Shown here piece after piece: positions 47,600 through 59,498 of a stretch of DNA of 64,000 nucleotides; positions within the stretch are counted from its first letter, which is position 1, and each line of letters opens with the position of its first letter. The notes beneath the pieces are model-generated. The model was not told where the DNA came from. It saw only the letters and a program-made list of their open reading frames with translations, and ran no database searches. Source of the DNA: Rosa chinensis (lineage: Eukaryota; Streptophyta; Magnoliopsida; Rosales; Rosaceae). The stretch is taken from assembly GCF_002994745.2 (NCBI RefSeq), contig NC_037092.1, positions 69,601,823 through 69,665,822 of the forward strand. Reading direction: 5' to 3'. A program made the position numbers and the translations under genes.

Positions 47600-47960
47600 C
47601 CACATTTCAATAAACTTTTCTTTGTCTTCCTCGACTCTCTTTCTCGCCCTCTCTCTCAATACTCTCTTATCTCTTCCACTCTATCCTTTCCCTCACACCT
47701 TCGCCACCTTCCTCTCTAGTAAGATGTCATCGCTTGGCAAGCCTTCTCTCACCGCCTCCTCCGCTCCTAGATACGCCTACCCCAACTTCCTTGCTAACCT
47801 GCACGCAATTGCATGCACCCCTCGCCGCCCTGTCGAAGCAAACCACCACCACCTCTCCATGGGAGCATGTGTCGAAGCCTCGCAAGCTGTTACTGGAGAT
47901 GCAGGTCCTTGTCAGTGTGGGTAAGTGAGAGAGAGCAGCGAAAGAAAAACAATGACTAAA
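47600..47960 (+). pseudogene. Possible first-exon-like captured fragment, unidentified
   Basis: CT-rich leader and then an ORF starting MSSLGKPSLTASSAPRYA, with Ser/Pro/Thr-rich composition. Codon-like GC content stands out from the AT-rich CACTA body. No domain was recognised. It could be a captured 5' exon. Confidence 0.3.
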
Positions 47961-49221
47961 GAACACAACCCTCATCGTCATGCCGAAGTAGGCCACCACC
48001 ACCGCCAGCCAATTCCACCCAACCGCCTAGCCCCCGCCTAAAACCATTCCAATTTCCACTGCTCCCAAAACCTAGGGTTTCGATTTTTTGAATCTCCCAA
48101 ATTTTCAAATTAGGGCTCTTAATTTTTCACCTGAAATGCATAAATGGAAGCTTCAGCAGAATCTATCTCACAACTTGTGCTTCATATTCCACTTTATCAA
48201 GGCTTTAATCCAACCCTATGCGATTATCAATCATTATTTCAATTTGGCAGTGGATCTATTACTGGAATCGATTCTATTTGATTTGTGGTTTTTGTGTTTT
48301 GATATGATGTTTTGATGTGATGTTGTTGTTGTTGAGCTTAGATTTGTGTTCGTTCCATTTTGATCTAGGCCCTGCAAAGTAGACTTTGGGATTTTGGGGT
48401 TTTCAGTAAGACGACGCAATCTCTCACTAGCTCTCTCTCTCTCTACAATTGTGCATATATGGCATGACTGCTCAGACCCAAGAATAGCTCCTTGCCGCCC
48501 ATCTCAAATAGCAAACCATCGATGTAAGCTTTAACTCTCTGTCAAGGTACTTTTTAGTGTAGAAATCAAGTAATTGTTAATCAAAGTTTTAAGACTTGTA
48601 GGTGGGTATTGTAAATGTTAACATGTGTTAAGATTGCAAAGATTGCAATCTTAACATTTACTTGAAGCTTTTGATATATCAAAGTTTGATAAAACAATTA
48701 TTAGATGGGTATCAAAGATTGCAATGATTGCAAATGTTAAGAATTATTCTTTTGAATTGAGTAGGTATGTCTTGTTTCAAATCAGATATGTGAGTTGATG
48801 TTGCCATGGTGCTACCTGATTTGCATTATCTAGCAATGACATTTCATTCTGGCAACAACTCCATGAATTAGGTTTGTTTGCATTTGCTTCTTGTTTTGGT
48901 TTTCTTAGCAAGTTCAGTTCTTTATAGTAGATTGTTCTATGGAGCCTAAACCCTAAGAAAAGTATAATCTGATTAATTATAATTTGGTTGTGTAGTTTTA
49001 CTGCTAGTGATGGAAAGATGAGGCTAAGGGCGTTGTTCAACTCACATCTAAGTTCTTATGCTATCTCTGGGAGTATTCAGAACCTGGGCCTCATTTGTCT
49101 TCTTGATTACACTTTTAATGACATTCCAAACATGCCCGATTAGTGATCACTTCTCTATCTCTTGGTTTATTTCTTCTGAAGTATTGGGTTTCAAATGTTA
49201 AAGTTGATAATTATTGCTTAG

Positions 49222-51215
49222 TGGTCTGCTAAAGGAAGTTGACTGTTCGCAGCTTGCAAACTATTTGAAAGATCTTGGAGTGAAAAAGGGTGATGCTTGT
49301 TGCGGTTTACTTACCCATGTTAATGGAACTTCCAATCACAATACTTGCATGTGCTTACATTGGTGCTGTTCACTCGGTATGTAATGGTCTTACTCTTTGC
49401 TCTCCAACATCCATAGCTTTTTCATTTCTATAAAAAAAAAAATTTCATTCTTTGGGGTTGTATTTGCTGGATTTTCTGTTGAATCTCATGCTCAAAGAGT
49501 AGTAGATTGCAATCTGAAAGTTGTGATCACTTGCAATGCTGTTAAAAGGGGTTCTAAGGTCATCCACCACAAGGATATAGTTGTTGCTGCCCTTATTGAA
49601 TCAACCAAAAGTGGGGTTTGTGTAGGTGTGGACTGAATTCTTTCCATGTCATATTGAATAATTTGTATTTGATGTTTAGGTCCCAATGGAGTTTAGGTTT
49701 CTGTTTGATCATCTATTGGCAGGATAGGCTTCTAGGTTTGGATTTGACGCAATCTGGAACCTACATTATTTGCCAAAGTTGTGTGCCTAGATACAGTAAC
49801 CAACCATGAGAGAATACCAAATTACTCTTCTATACTATATTTTCTAAAACCAATGATTAATTTTTGTTGAGAATATACACATCCCACATGGGAAAAATGG
49901 GACCTTGCCTATGGGTTTATAAGGGTTTGGACCACTCCATCCATTGCTAATTGGTTTTGGATGTGAACCCCAGATTACTTTATCATGGTATCAAAGCCAG
50001 GTTATCCACGTGTGCATGCCTCATGGCCACACGGACTCCAAGTCACCCAAAGTTGTCCACATGTATGGCTTGAAAATTCGCCACACGTGCGGGGGCGTGT
50101 TGAGAATATACACATCCCACATGGGAAAAATGAGACCTTGCCTATGGGTTTATAAGGGTTTGGGCCACTCCATCCATTGCCAATTGGTTTTGGATGTGAA
50201 CCCTAGATTACTTTATCATGTTGAGATTATAGATCCCACATGGGAAAAATGGGACCTTGCCTATGAGTTTATAAGGGTTTGGGTCACTTCATTCATTGCC
50301 AATTGGTTTTGGATGTGAATCCCAGATTACTTTATCATGGTATCAGAGCCAAGTTTCTCACGTGTGCATGCCTAACGGCCACATGGGCTCCTCGTCACCC
50401 AAAAGTTGTCCACTTGTATGGCTTGAAAATTTGCCACACGTGCGGGGGCGTGTTGAGATTATAGATCCTACATGGGAAAAATGGGACATTGCCTATGAGT
50501 TTATAAGGGTTTGGGCCACTCCATCCATTGCCAATTGGTTTTGGATGTGAACCCCATATTACTTTATCAATTTTCTCATATTTACTAACCAAATAGATAT
50601 ATTTTATGATAGGAATCTGATTGATATATGATTTCTTGTTTGAGCAGATGTATGCTTAACTTATGAGAATGAATCTGCTTTGAAGAGGGAAGTACTAATT
50701 GGGAAGAAGGATGAGACATATGGTGGCTGGTTAGTAGTAGTACAAACTCCTCTTTCTATAGGCTTTCATGAAAAAAGAAACATTTTTTTTTCTTTTCTCT
50801 TTCAAATTCATACTGCATTGTTTATTCTTTCTTTATTAGTGTTTTTATCAAATGGTTATAGGTGACTTGAACATTTACTTTACGGATTGGTGTTGACTGA
50901 TGACTCGTAATTATATTCCAGGATGGCATACCTAAATATCCAACTACTTGTGCAGTGGAGTGGGTTGATGCAGAGGATCCACTTTTTGTGCTCTATATCA
51001 GTGGGAGCATTGGGAAGCCCTAGGTATATTTGTTCCGTACTTCAATTTCAATTTTTTTTTCTTCTTCTTTTGGATTTTTCTAATTTTAATCTTATTAGCG
51101 AGTTATGCACACAACTGGGGATATATGGTGCAGCTGCTACAACATTTAAATATGCTTTTGATTACAAACCATCCGACATCTACTGGTACCCTTCACAACC
51201 AGAGGCTTATTATTA
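49222..51215 (+). pseudogene. Captured acetyl-CoA synthetase fragment, five exons with introns
   Basis: Exon pieces: 49222-49376 (SQLANYLKDLGVKKGD, then after a frameshift YLPMLMELPITILACA), about 49458-49625 (VVFAGFSVESHAQRVV, TCNAVKRGSKVIH), 50648-50729 (VCLTYENESALKRE), 50922-51023 ([27 protein letters not shown]) and about 51101-51215 (ATTFKYAFDYKPSDIYW). This order and content match AMP-forming acetyl-CoA synthetase, which makes acetyl-CoA from acetate. The AMP-binding motif is altered (TSGSTGKPKG in the family), a stop follows KP, and the acceptor before exon 2 lacks AG. Introns are retained, so the copy came from genomic DNA. Confidence 0.88.
49865..50569 (+). mobile_element. TRIM retrotransposon head-to-tail dimer
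   Basis: Four LTR copies: 49865-49985 and 50098-50218 (type A, 121 bp, starting TGTTGAGAATATACAC), then 50219-50337 and 50451-50569 (type B, 119 bp, starting TGTTGAGATTATAGATC). Each pair encloses about 112 bp beginning with the initiator-Met primer site TGGTATCA(A/G)AGCC and ending with GTGCGGGGGCG. Type A's second LTR abuts type B's first with no base between. One 5-bp duplication ATTTT (49860-49864, 50570-50574) flanks the whole. It lies in the intron between the second and third acetyl-CoA synthetase exons. Confidence 0.93.
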
Positions 51216-51410
51216 ATTTGTTAATTTGACTTTTTCATGTTAAACTACATAGCAGAGATCAATGGAAACTTTGATTAATTGGATTGAACTGAGAGCCAAG
51301 CATTTGATGAACTATTAGGTAGTAATCTTGTGCTAATATTTGTTATTCAATCTAATGTTTATCATGCTTAATAGTTTGTTTTCATTTGATTCTGTAATAA
51401 TAAATTGCAG

Positions 51411-51606
51411 GTGGAATTGAAACTCTAGCAATCACAAAAGTCTTTGGGGAATTTAGGTGAGTTATTTTACTTTCAGTATCACTAGTGTCCATAATCTGAA
51501 ATGTTTCTTTGAGTATCACTGTTGACTATTGCTTGTATTAAACATAAACACAAATTTCAGGTCTGGGAAAACACAGCTTGCACACACACTCTGCGTAACC
51601 ACACAG
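51411..51606 (+). pseudogene. Captured DMC1/RAD51-family recombinase fragment, two exons
   Basis: Exon 51411-51456 (GIETLAITKVFGEFR) and exon 51561-51606 (SGKTQLAHTLCVTTQ) are joined by a GT-AG intron that splits the Arg codon. Together they give the Walker A region GEFRSGKTQ, characteristic of the meiotic recombinase DMC1 and its RAD51 relatives. Both ends have proper splice sites (GCAG before, GT after). Flanking exons are absent. It encodes only the ATP-binding loop, so it is not functional alone. Confidence 0.85.
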
Positions 51607-52479
51607 GTTTGTCTCTCTCCTTGTTTGCATACTGGAAATCACACCATCATTGTGCAAAATTATGTTGTGGTCTTTCACTAAAAGTCTGGCATTTGAGTAG
51701 TGAATGTTCAGTTTACATTGACTGTGATTTTCAGTCTTCTTACATATTATTCAGTTTGATTAACGGAGAATTATACACCATTAAGAAGCATGTTACTGAA
51801 AAAGTGATAATTGTGGGTTATAGACTGCTGCAGTGCCATGCCAAGTAAAGTTGAATGCCAATACTGCTTTTACAACTGTGCATCCCATATCTGGTCTTTC
51901 TCAAATAATAAACTAGCAGATACCTAAGATTTCCATACTTGAACATGCTCTTAGTTACATTTGATATGCACAATCTTTTTGTCAAATTAAATTAACTTGG
52001 CTCTTTGATGCAGCAAATACATCTAGTCGATGGAGACAATTGCTGTAGTTCAATCAGCAACAAAAACTACTGCTGTATCCTCTTGCACTCCGTGTTTTTG
52101 TTTGCTAGTTTGGAAGAATGTGATAGCTATCATTATTTTCTTTGAAATTGAGAACTCCCCTTGTTTTCTTACTAGAGTTTTATACAAGTTAGATTTGTTA
52201 AGTTTGGGTATTGATTTTGGTGGTCCAGTTTTCACTTTATTACTCATTAGCTTTGTTGCATGTGCTGGTACCATAGTTTTTCTTTTGGTTGATTGCACTC
52301 CAGGTTTCTTTTCTTTTTTGAAGATTGGACTTTGATTTTTTCTTGTTGGTTTTACTTTGGCTTATTTAGAATCTGTTAAAGATTTTGAAGTGTTAACTAA
52401 TTGGTTAAGTTTGGTGTCTGATGACATGAGTTGTGGAGTTATTTGACATTGCCACAAAGAAAGTCTCTTAGTTCCTAAT

Positions 52480-52725
52480 ATGCGTTGTGACATTGCCAAG
52501 CTTCTTGAGATTGGCCAGGAAGCTACAGCTCGGATTCGGGTAATTTCTCTTTTTTCATTGGGGTTACTTTACTTGCACAATATCGAGAACAAGTTCTTAG
52601 TTTTTGGTTAGTAATTATTTGGTATATGTATTTTAGGTAGAGCATGTTATTAGAGAAGAGAATATGATGGCAGCTTAGGAGATCATCGGGCTATTTGCTG
52701 AGCTTATTTCTATTCGCATATTGAG
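52480..52725 (+). pseudogene. Captured IST1-like (ESCRT-III regulator) fragment, two exons
   Basis: Exon ending 52539 reads MRCDIAKLLEIGQEATARIR. After a GT-AG intron the exon 52637-52725 reads VEHVIREENMMAA, a TAG, then EIIGLFAELISIRI. This matches the conserved N-terminal helices of IST1-like proteins, which act with ESCRT-III at endosomes. The in-frame stop and lack of the remainder make it a pseudogene fragment. Its intron is kept. Confidence 0.8.
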
Positions 52726-53677
52726 GTTTGCTATTCTTCTGCTGATTACTTCTTCTAAATATATTGCAAAGAAACTGGGGCCTTGTGTGCAATGAAGGAA
52801 GTCTCCTTCCTGATGATCCTAGATCTGCAAAAAGTATAAAGCAATTAGAGCAGGTCCTTCCGGGTTTTATTGAAGCCAAAGGCAGCTGAAAGCTAAGAGC
52901 CATCGAGAATATGAATGATCTTGATTCATGTATAACTAGCTAGGAATGCTCTTGTCTGGTACATTATCTAATTACTTGAATGTATAGATGTTTGAATAAT
53001 AGTACTTGAATTATATGGATTATAGTACTGTTTATATCATAATATATCGAGCATTATTTCTGTGAATATTCTTGTTGTTGTCTAAGTTTCAGTCATGCAA
53101 CACAATACAAAACAATGTGTTGTATGACTGCAAAATAGTTCAAAATTAAGGCCTCTCCTACAACAGTTACTAGATGTTATCCAATTTGATTACAATATTC
53201 ACACCACAGTTAACCAAATATAGTTTGTTGTGTGAACTAAAAACCAACATCAGAAAACAATAAAATTACGTTGTGTGAGATTCATAACACACAACAGAAA
53301 TATAACTATCCCTGTTGTCTGAATGATTCAACAGACAACAAATACATAATTATAGCTGTTGTGTCTTATACATCTCAGACAACAAGAAAGATTTATAACT
53401 GTTGTGTGTTATGAACCTCAGACAACAGCTAATTTCTTCTTTTGATGTCTGAATGGCCATGTCAATGCCGATGCATCTCCGCGCATGCCATGTCAGGCAC
53501 ATGCCTGCGCAGAATTCGTACAACAGAATAATTATCTGTTGAGGAAATGGATATTGCACAACAGTGGAATCACCGTTGTGTGATTTTTCAATCACACAAC
53601 ACTCGTTTAGACCACAGCGAGGCTGGTCATCACACATTTCCAAATATCTGTCGTCTGATTAACTTATTGTAGTAGTG

Positions 53678-54206
53678 TTTCATTATTACTACACAATTGC
53701 AATTGTATGAATGTAAGGAATAGATTATATTTTTTCTTGTTTTCAATGATTATGGATCTTGCTCTGAACAATGAAGGAGATGAGGCTATTTTTAACGATC
53801 ATGCTCTTTCAAAAGTGATACCTTTCTTTCTACTTTGTGATTCAAATAAATGACATTAAACATTTAAGGATATAATTGAACTGAGACCTTCCCATTTCTC
53901 TTAAATCTGAAAATTATAATTTACATCTTGATCTCCTTGCTTGCTTTTGATCTTGTGCTGTAATTGGAGAACAAAGGTAATGATATGTAAGGATATGTTC
54001 TGAACGTAAGTGTTCTGGTAATGATATGGCAAACTGTTAACCAATAGCAAAAGAGAAAACGTTGGATGTGTTTAAAGAATTTAATAAGAGAGATGTAATG
54101 GCAGGTCGAAGGAAAAAGTGAAGGGGGGAAATTTAGAGGGAAGCCATAGATTTTGGAGGGAATTGTGAAGAGTTAAGAGGAAAAAGGCGGGTGAAACGTA
54201 AGGGAC
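53678..54206. other. Outer MULE interior right of the CACTA
   Basis: AT-rich. No gene was seen. Confidence 0.5.
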
Positions 54207-54402
54207 GAAAATAACCCTTAAAAAATAGCATGTGAGGCGTCATGTGACCTTTTTATCGGAAAAATTCACCGGCGAAGTAAAGTGAATAAGTGATAGTTGG
54301 AGTTAAAGTTGATTGACTAAAGTGAACTTTTATAAACATGAGTGACCAAAGTGTAGATCAAGCAAAAATTGAGTGACTAAAACTGTATTTTTTCCTTAGT
54401 TT

Positions 54403-55174
54403 AATTATCAAACAAATTGTAAAATAGGAAATTATAATTTTAAATAGATAAATTAGTTTCATTAATGAACTAAAATCTACTAGGAGTCACTTTCTCGCTT
54501 TTCAGATTTAGAAGCTCTTTGCGTTTTTTCTATTTTAAGAGTGTGGTTGGAGCAACTTTTGTAAACTACATAAAAGCTCAAAGAGGGAGTCTATTGTGGA
54601 TGCTCTAACTATTTTCACAAGGCTCATCCAATCACCAATGGAGGCTAGGTTTATATATGTTTTACTTAAATGTATGTGCAAACTTTGATGTCCGATTTTA
54701 TTAATAAGCTAATATGCGTTGAATTAATTCCTCAACATTTTATATACTTCTTATGTTTAAGTATTGTAGTAGCATCTTGAAAATTATCGTAGACTATACA
54801 CTTACAATTCTGATCGAGTAACACCTTCAATGGTTGGTTACGTAGGATAGCTAACAACTTCAACTACATATGACATGAAAGTTTATATACATTATCAATA
54901 AAAATGACGTCCAATTTCCAAAATGAAATAAAAGTGTTTCTATTTTTGGGATCCTTCACTAATAGATTCTTATTTCAGGTGAAATGGATAGAACCCGACC
55001 TGAAAACGTTTAAATATTCACCTATATTTATCGAAATATCAATTTCGATAAATATGGGTGAATATTTGATGATGTTGAAAATATATTGGCAATACAAAAA
55101 ACTCTCAGTAAGATATGTCAGCACCTTTAAAGAGGAATATATCGAAAGACACAAATATTTCAATCTTCAGGTGC

Positions 55175-55215
<41 letters not shown>

Positions 55216-56034
55216 ATAATCTAAAATTGCTTGTATTTCAAAACTTGATATTTGCCAAGGAGTCACTAGTGTTGAACTACAACAAATGTGGCTTGTGGCT
55301 TACTACAACACATATCTTGTCCAAACTTTACCACCTATTAGGTGTTGAGTTTTAACTCAAAAGGCCTCAGTACAATCGGAAACTTGGTTAATACGCACAT
55401 TGTAAACCTAAGTTAACGCATCTTTTCAAAAGCTCCCCCATAATTTGTTCACTAAAGCCAACACATCTTTTCGAATGCTCAGTCATTTGTTTCAAGCTCA
55501 ATTATTCAGGTCCATGACATGATTAGAGAGAAACCCTCTCTGATACCAAGTTAAATGGCGACAAATGTGGTTCATGACTTATTAACGCACTGATATTGTC
55601 CCAACTTAACCACTATTAGGTGTTGAGTTTTATCTCAAAAGACCTCAATACAATTGAGAATAAGTCACCCACTTATAATTCAATTATAGTTTATTTTATC
55701 GCTTTCCTAATGTATGATCTTCACTCTCCAACAACTAGAATAATTATTGTTATTTTGAGGTATTCGACACAAAATCATATAAATATGGTGGATTGTCATC
55801 AAGAACGCAACCTCATGTTTAATTTTCAATCTTTATATCTTGACATCCTGTTGTATTCTCATTAAAAAATAAGTTAGTTGTGTATGGGTATGGTTGTTTG
55901 GGTATTACCGAGTGATCAACATAATGCAAAAAACAATTTCAAACTACTTCTTAAGTTTATTTGATGTTGTAAACTCGGGTTGCCCAAGGGGCTTCAGCAT
56001 CTAATGAATTAGTTTTTGTATAAAACAAAAAGGA
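54403..56034. other. AT-rich non-coding DNA with a duplicated segment
   Basis: No gene is supported. The segment around 55285-55400 (GTGGCTTGTGGCTTA..., TTAGGTGTTGAGTTTTA) recurs diverged at 55565-55670, and a TGATACCAAGTT motif at 55541 could be a relic primer site. Together they suggest a decayed LTR/TRIM-type element. Confidence 0.4.
55177..55213 (+). repeat. (GA)n microsatellite
   Basis: About 18 GA units. Confidence 0.95.
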
Positions 56035-56430
56035 GAATATTACAAATGGTCACTCAACTTTTACCTGTTTGACACTTTGGTCATTCAACTTTAGCTCTGT
56101 TATTCACTTTAGTCACTTTGTTATTTTTCCGTTATTATTATTTTATTTTATTTTGCCACAATATCAAGAACATGCATTTTCGTTCAACCAGCCTTTGAGA
56201 ACTAAGAAGTTTGAATTGGATTGATTGGGAGAAGTGACTAAAGCAAGATTTTAACGATATTACCCTATAAAAAATACATATTTACAAAAATATTGCCTAT
56301 TTAATTGAGATTTTAACAGAAAATTTAGCAAAATTACTAAAGTAATTAACAGAGTAATAGTTTGGTGACCAAAATGATATATTTGATAATTGAGTGACCA
56401 AAGTGTCGAATGAGTCATACTTTCTTAGTT
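56035..56430. mobile_element. MITE with imperfect inverted ends, related to MULE-type termini
   Basis: The left part (GGTCACTCAACTTTTACC, GACACTTTGGTCATTCAAC) and the inverted right part (TTTGGTCACCAAACTATTAC, GACACTTTGGTCACTCAATT) are diverged copies of the same words as the outer MULE ends. Length is about 395 bp. No clean target duplication was identified. Confidence 0.55.
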
Positions 56431-58012
56431 TATCCTACAAACATTTGAATTATTGAAAGGGTATATTACCCAAGTGCAAAATGACTAAGAAGCCTACTCA
56501 TTTTCTAAAATTCAAATTTGCAAGGAAAACTAAATACATCACCAATTAATTAAAGGGTCTTTGACCCAAAGCACCAAAATAGACCAAAATCATCCCACTT
56601 ACCCCAGCAACACATTTTTATTCACATTAACCCAATTTAACAGCTAAATGACGATTTTGGACTCCAAAAAGTTAAAAACTACATATTGCCACACACACAC
56701 ACACACTCTCTCTCTCTCCCTATCCTCCCTATCTCTCTGCCGGTGACTTCTTCATCTCTTTCTCTCTTTCTCTCTTTCTCTCTCTCTGTGCTTTGACATC
56801 CTCTGATGGACTGAACATGGCACACAACTTCCATCCCTACGCGGCCGCCACAGCCTGCTTCCAGCAAATCTTGGTCAATCCATCCCTTCAACCTTCGTAT
56901 CGGCCCACTTCCTCGACCGACTTTTCTTCTTGTTACTGCCTCGACCTGATTTTCTTCTTCCTCAACCCGCTTTTCCTTTAGACTACACTGTTGCGTCAAA
57001 CAACCGTGGACGCGCGATGGATCCGGAAGATTGCCGCAGTGATTGGGACTAGTCGTTCTCGGTGGTTGAGGTCAACGGAGACTTCAAAGCGTCATTGTTT
57101 TGGAAGTCGCTGGAATTTGATCTTAATTTCCCATAGTTGGATGAGGAGTTGAGATCTCCGGTCGTCGATGATGCCAGAGATTAGGGACCGTTTGCAACCG
57201 GCAAAGAATAGAAGAGACGTGGGTGCCCAAAGCATTTTTTGGGTGCCCAGATAATTTTTTTTTCTTCAAATATTGCAGGTTTGATTATACAACAAAAAAA
57301 AATTCTTTTTTGAGAAGAACAAAAAAGTAACTAAGTGTACAACACAAACAGAGTAATAAAACCACTATTTTCTTGCTTTTATCGGGGGCAATAATTTTTT
57401 TTGTTGATTTATTGCCCCCTAATAAAGGGTTTCGAATTGATGCAATTTCCTTATCTTCTTTCTCAATCAAAGTTTTATTTGTCTAATTTTAGGGAGATTA
57501 GTTCTCCTTCCCCTCAATAAACATTTATTGCCCCCCAATAATTGGGGTGGCAATAAACCTCACCGGCGACGTATGAAATCTCCAACAACCTCTTTGGGGA
57601 CCTTCGGTAAGGTTTCATAAACTTTTATTGTCGCCCAATAAATGTTTATTGGAGGAAATAATTGTTTATTAGGGGGGCAATAAACCTCTCCGGTGATCTA
57701 TGAGATATCTGACGATCTCTTTAGGGACCTCCGGTGAGGTTTTCAGAGAAGTCCGGCGATCGGTGACCCGAATCCGGGAAGTCTCAAATAGCTTCTCTCT
57801 CTTCCACTAAAAAAAAAAACTTAATTGGGTATTAGGGAACAACTTATTAGTCATTATGGGTAAGTGGGAAAAAAATATGTGAGTGGTGTAAGGGGGAAAA
57901 AGTCCCTAGAATTAGAGTAAACGGTGAAAACCGCTTAATTAAATGTAAAGACTACTTGATCTCCAAAATATCCCTGTGATTAAAATGGCAAACCCTACTC
58001 TCTCTCTCTCTC
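56431..58012. other. Possible degenerate MULE or unidentified repeat, SSRs
   Basis: (AC)n and (CT)n tracts lie at 56690-56790. Repeated AATAAA(C/T)(A/G)TTTATTG-type palindromic words lie at 57500-57680, and CCCACTTACCC near 56600 recurs inverted near 57860. Short ORFs only. No function is assigned. Confidence 0.3.
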
Positions 58013-59207
58013 TCTCTAATGGCACTCCTCTTTGCGCTTACACTAGCGTTGCAACCTTGTAGTGGCGTCGATCACAACGGCTCCGGGCTTGTTGACATAT
58101 CAGGACGCGTTCGTCTAGTCGTACCAATCATTCGATCCTCATCATCAGATGCTTCTCAACTTCAATTCCAGCAGCCTCGATCTGCTACTGTTGTTGGTAT
58201 TGGACATGGTGGAGCATCTGGTCTATCTTGGGCTTGTGGCCTCCATCAGTTTACCTGATCGCAGTTGAACATCGGCGGTATCATGTTGATCTCGCCCGGG
58301 CTTTGCAAGGTTGTGGTGCAGAACTGGATTATATTAGGGATTAATGTATTTGCTGCAATTCGGAAGATAATTACTATGGTTGGGCGGGCTCTTAATAGCG
58401 GTAGTTATGGTGGCTACGGAATAGTTATGATGGCTACCTGTGATGAAGATGACACAAAGATGATCTATGGTGGCAGTGGTGTTGAATCTGGTGCAGCGGT
58501 AAAGATGATTGAGATGCAAGCAGGTCCTAGCCGGCATCCTGGTATAAAGCATGGGTGACTCCTTTTGGGGTGCCCATAGCAAATTGGAATGCTTTTTTAG
58601 GCTCCTGGCTTACCACTTTCACAGGCCAACGATCACTCAGGCAGTGATGGTTGGGTCTGGATTTCCTATGCAAATGGTGTCTTCAGATTGCGCACCATGA
58701 GGGGATTTGCGGCGGCGGTCGGCGGAGAATGCTACAGGGTCAAGCTGGAAGATGGTTCTTTGGCCTCGATTTCTTTCTTGGCAAACTTGATCCCGGCTAA
58801 AAAGTGTAATGGCACGCCGTTGACGAACCTAGCAATGCCGACAAGGCCTCAAAATGGGCTGGTGCTCATCAATCAAGAAGCTGGGATTTGGGTTTGGAAT
58901 TGGGCGTGGCCTGGGATTGGTTCTAAACTTGGTTTGTGTAATCCTCCTAGCCCTAGCTCTAAGGGCAAGGAGATAATGTAGTTTCTTTAAGGTGCTACGC
59001 CTATATGATATATCTTAGAATCTTCATAATTATAGGCTTGCTTTGAATAAGGAAGTGTTAAGTTCGAATATAGTTGGTCTATCCCTATATACCACTGTGA
59101 TCTTCACCATAAATCTTTTATATGTCCATAGCATAGTAGCGGGAGGGTATGTAATGACCTTCTTGACATGAGTTTTTATCAATGAAATTATCATTTACTC
59201 AAAAAAT
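58013..59207 (+). mobile_element. Retroposed transcript-like segment with A-rich end, LINE-like
   Basis: GC-richer than its surroundings. Several short ORFs (58019-58258, 58265-58558, 58688-58981 ending SPSSKGKEIM) look like shattered ORF1. The 3' end TATCAATGAAATTATC plus an A run (59201-59206) is typical of plant LINE tails. No domain was recognised with certainty. Confidence 0.4.
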
Positions 59208-59498
59208 TTGCATCTTCTCCACCCAAATTTAAATTTATTCCTTTTTTTTTTTTGTCTTTTTGTTGCCTCCTCATCGCTAATTTGTTAATCAATTCACAAA
59301 ACCATTAATATTAACTTCATCAAAATCTGTACAATATCATTTGCAAACAGAAAATTTTATTCCCACATCCCTAAATACTTAATGCACAGCTCTTACTTAA
59401 TACACCACCCATTTAATTTCTTATTCTATCATTTTATTAAATACACCACTCGAACTACCTATGTTATCCTCAAATCTCAAAATTCTATATAAAATCAA

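Larger units (their letters stand above)
47015..53677 (+). mobile_element. Non-autonomous CACTA element carrying host gene fragments (Pack-CACTA), 6.66 kb
   Basis: The ends are CACTACTACAAAAATC and (inverted) CACTACTACAATAAG, the plant CACTA terminus. Flanking triplets are TTC and TTT (imperfect 3-bp TSD). Subterminal regions (47030-47560 and 53090-53640) are filled with short ACAACAG/CTGTTGT-type motifs in both orientations. No TNPA or TNPD-like transposase was seen. The interior holds same-orientation pieces of acetyl-CoA synthetase (49222-51215), a DMC1-type recombinase (51411-51606) and an IST1-like gene (52480-52725), plus a TRIM dimer. Confidence 0.9.
41203..54402. mobile_element. Outer Mutator-like element, about 13 kb, holding nested elements
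   Basis: 41374-41530 and 54207-54363 are inverted copies (GCTTGAT.GACACTTTG... through CGGTGAATTTTTCCGATAAAAA to AAGGGTTATTTT). The outermost left end is disturbed by the SINE, so limits are approximate and no duplication could be matched. Inside are a MULE (42223-45880), a CACTA (47015-53677) and a retroposon. Own non-coding sequence remains at 41531-42213, 45890-46650 and 53690-54200. No transposase was seen. Confidence 0.7.

Noticed and set aside
58019..58981. Series of three plus-strand ORFs as a host gene
   Set aside because: They are in different frames, without matching splice sites or a recognised domain, and end at a LINE-like A-rich tail.
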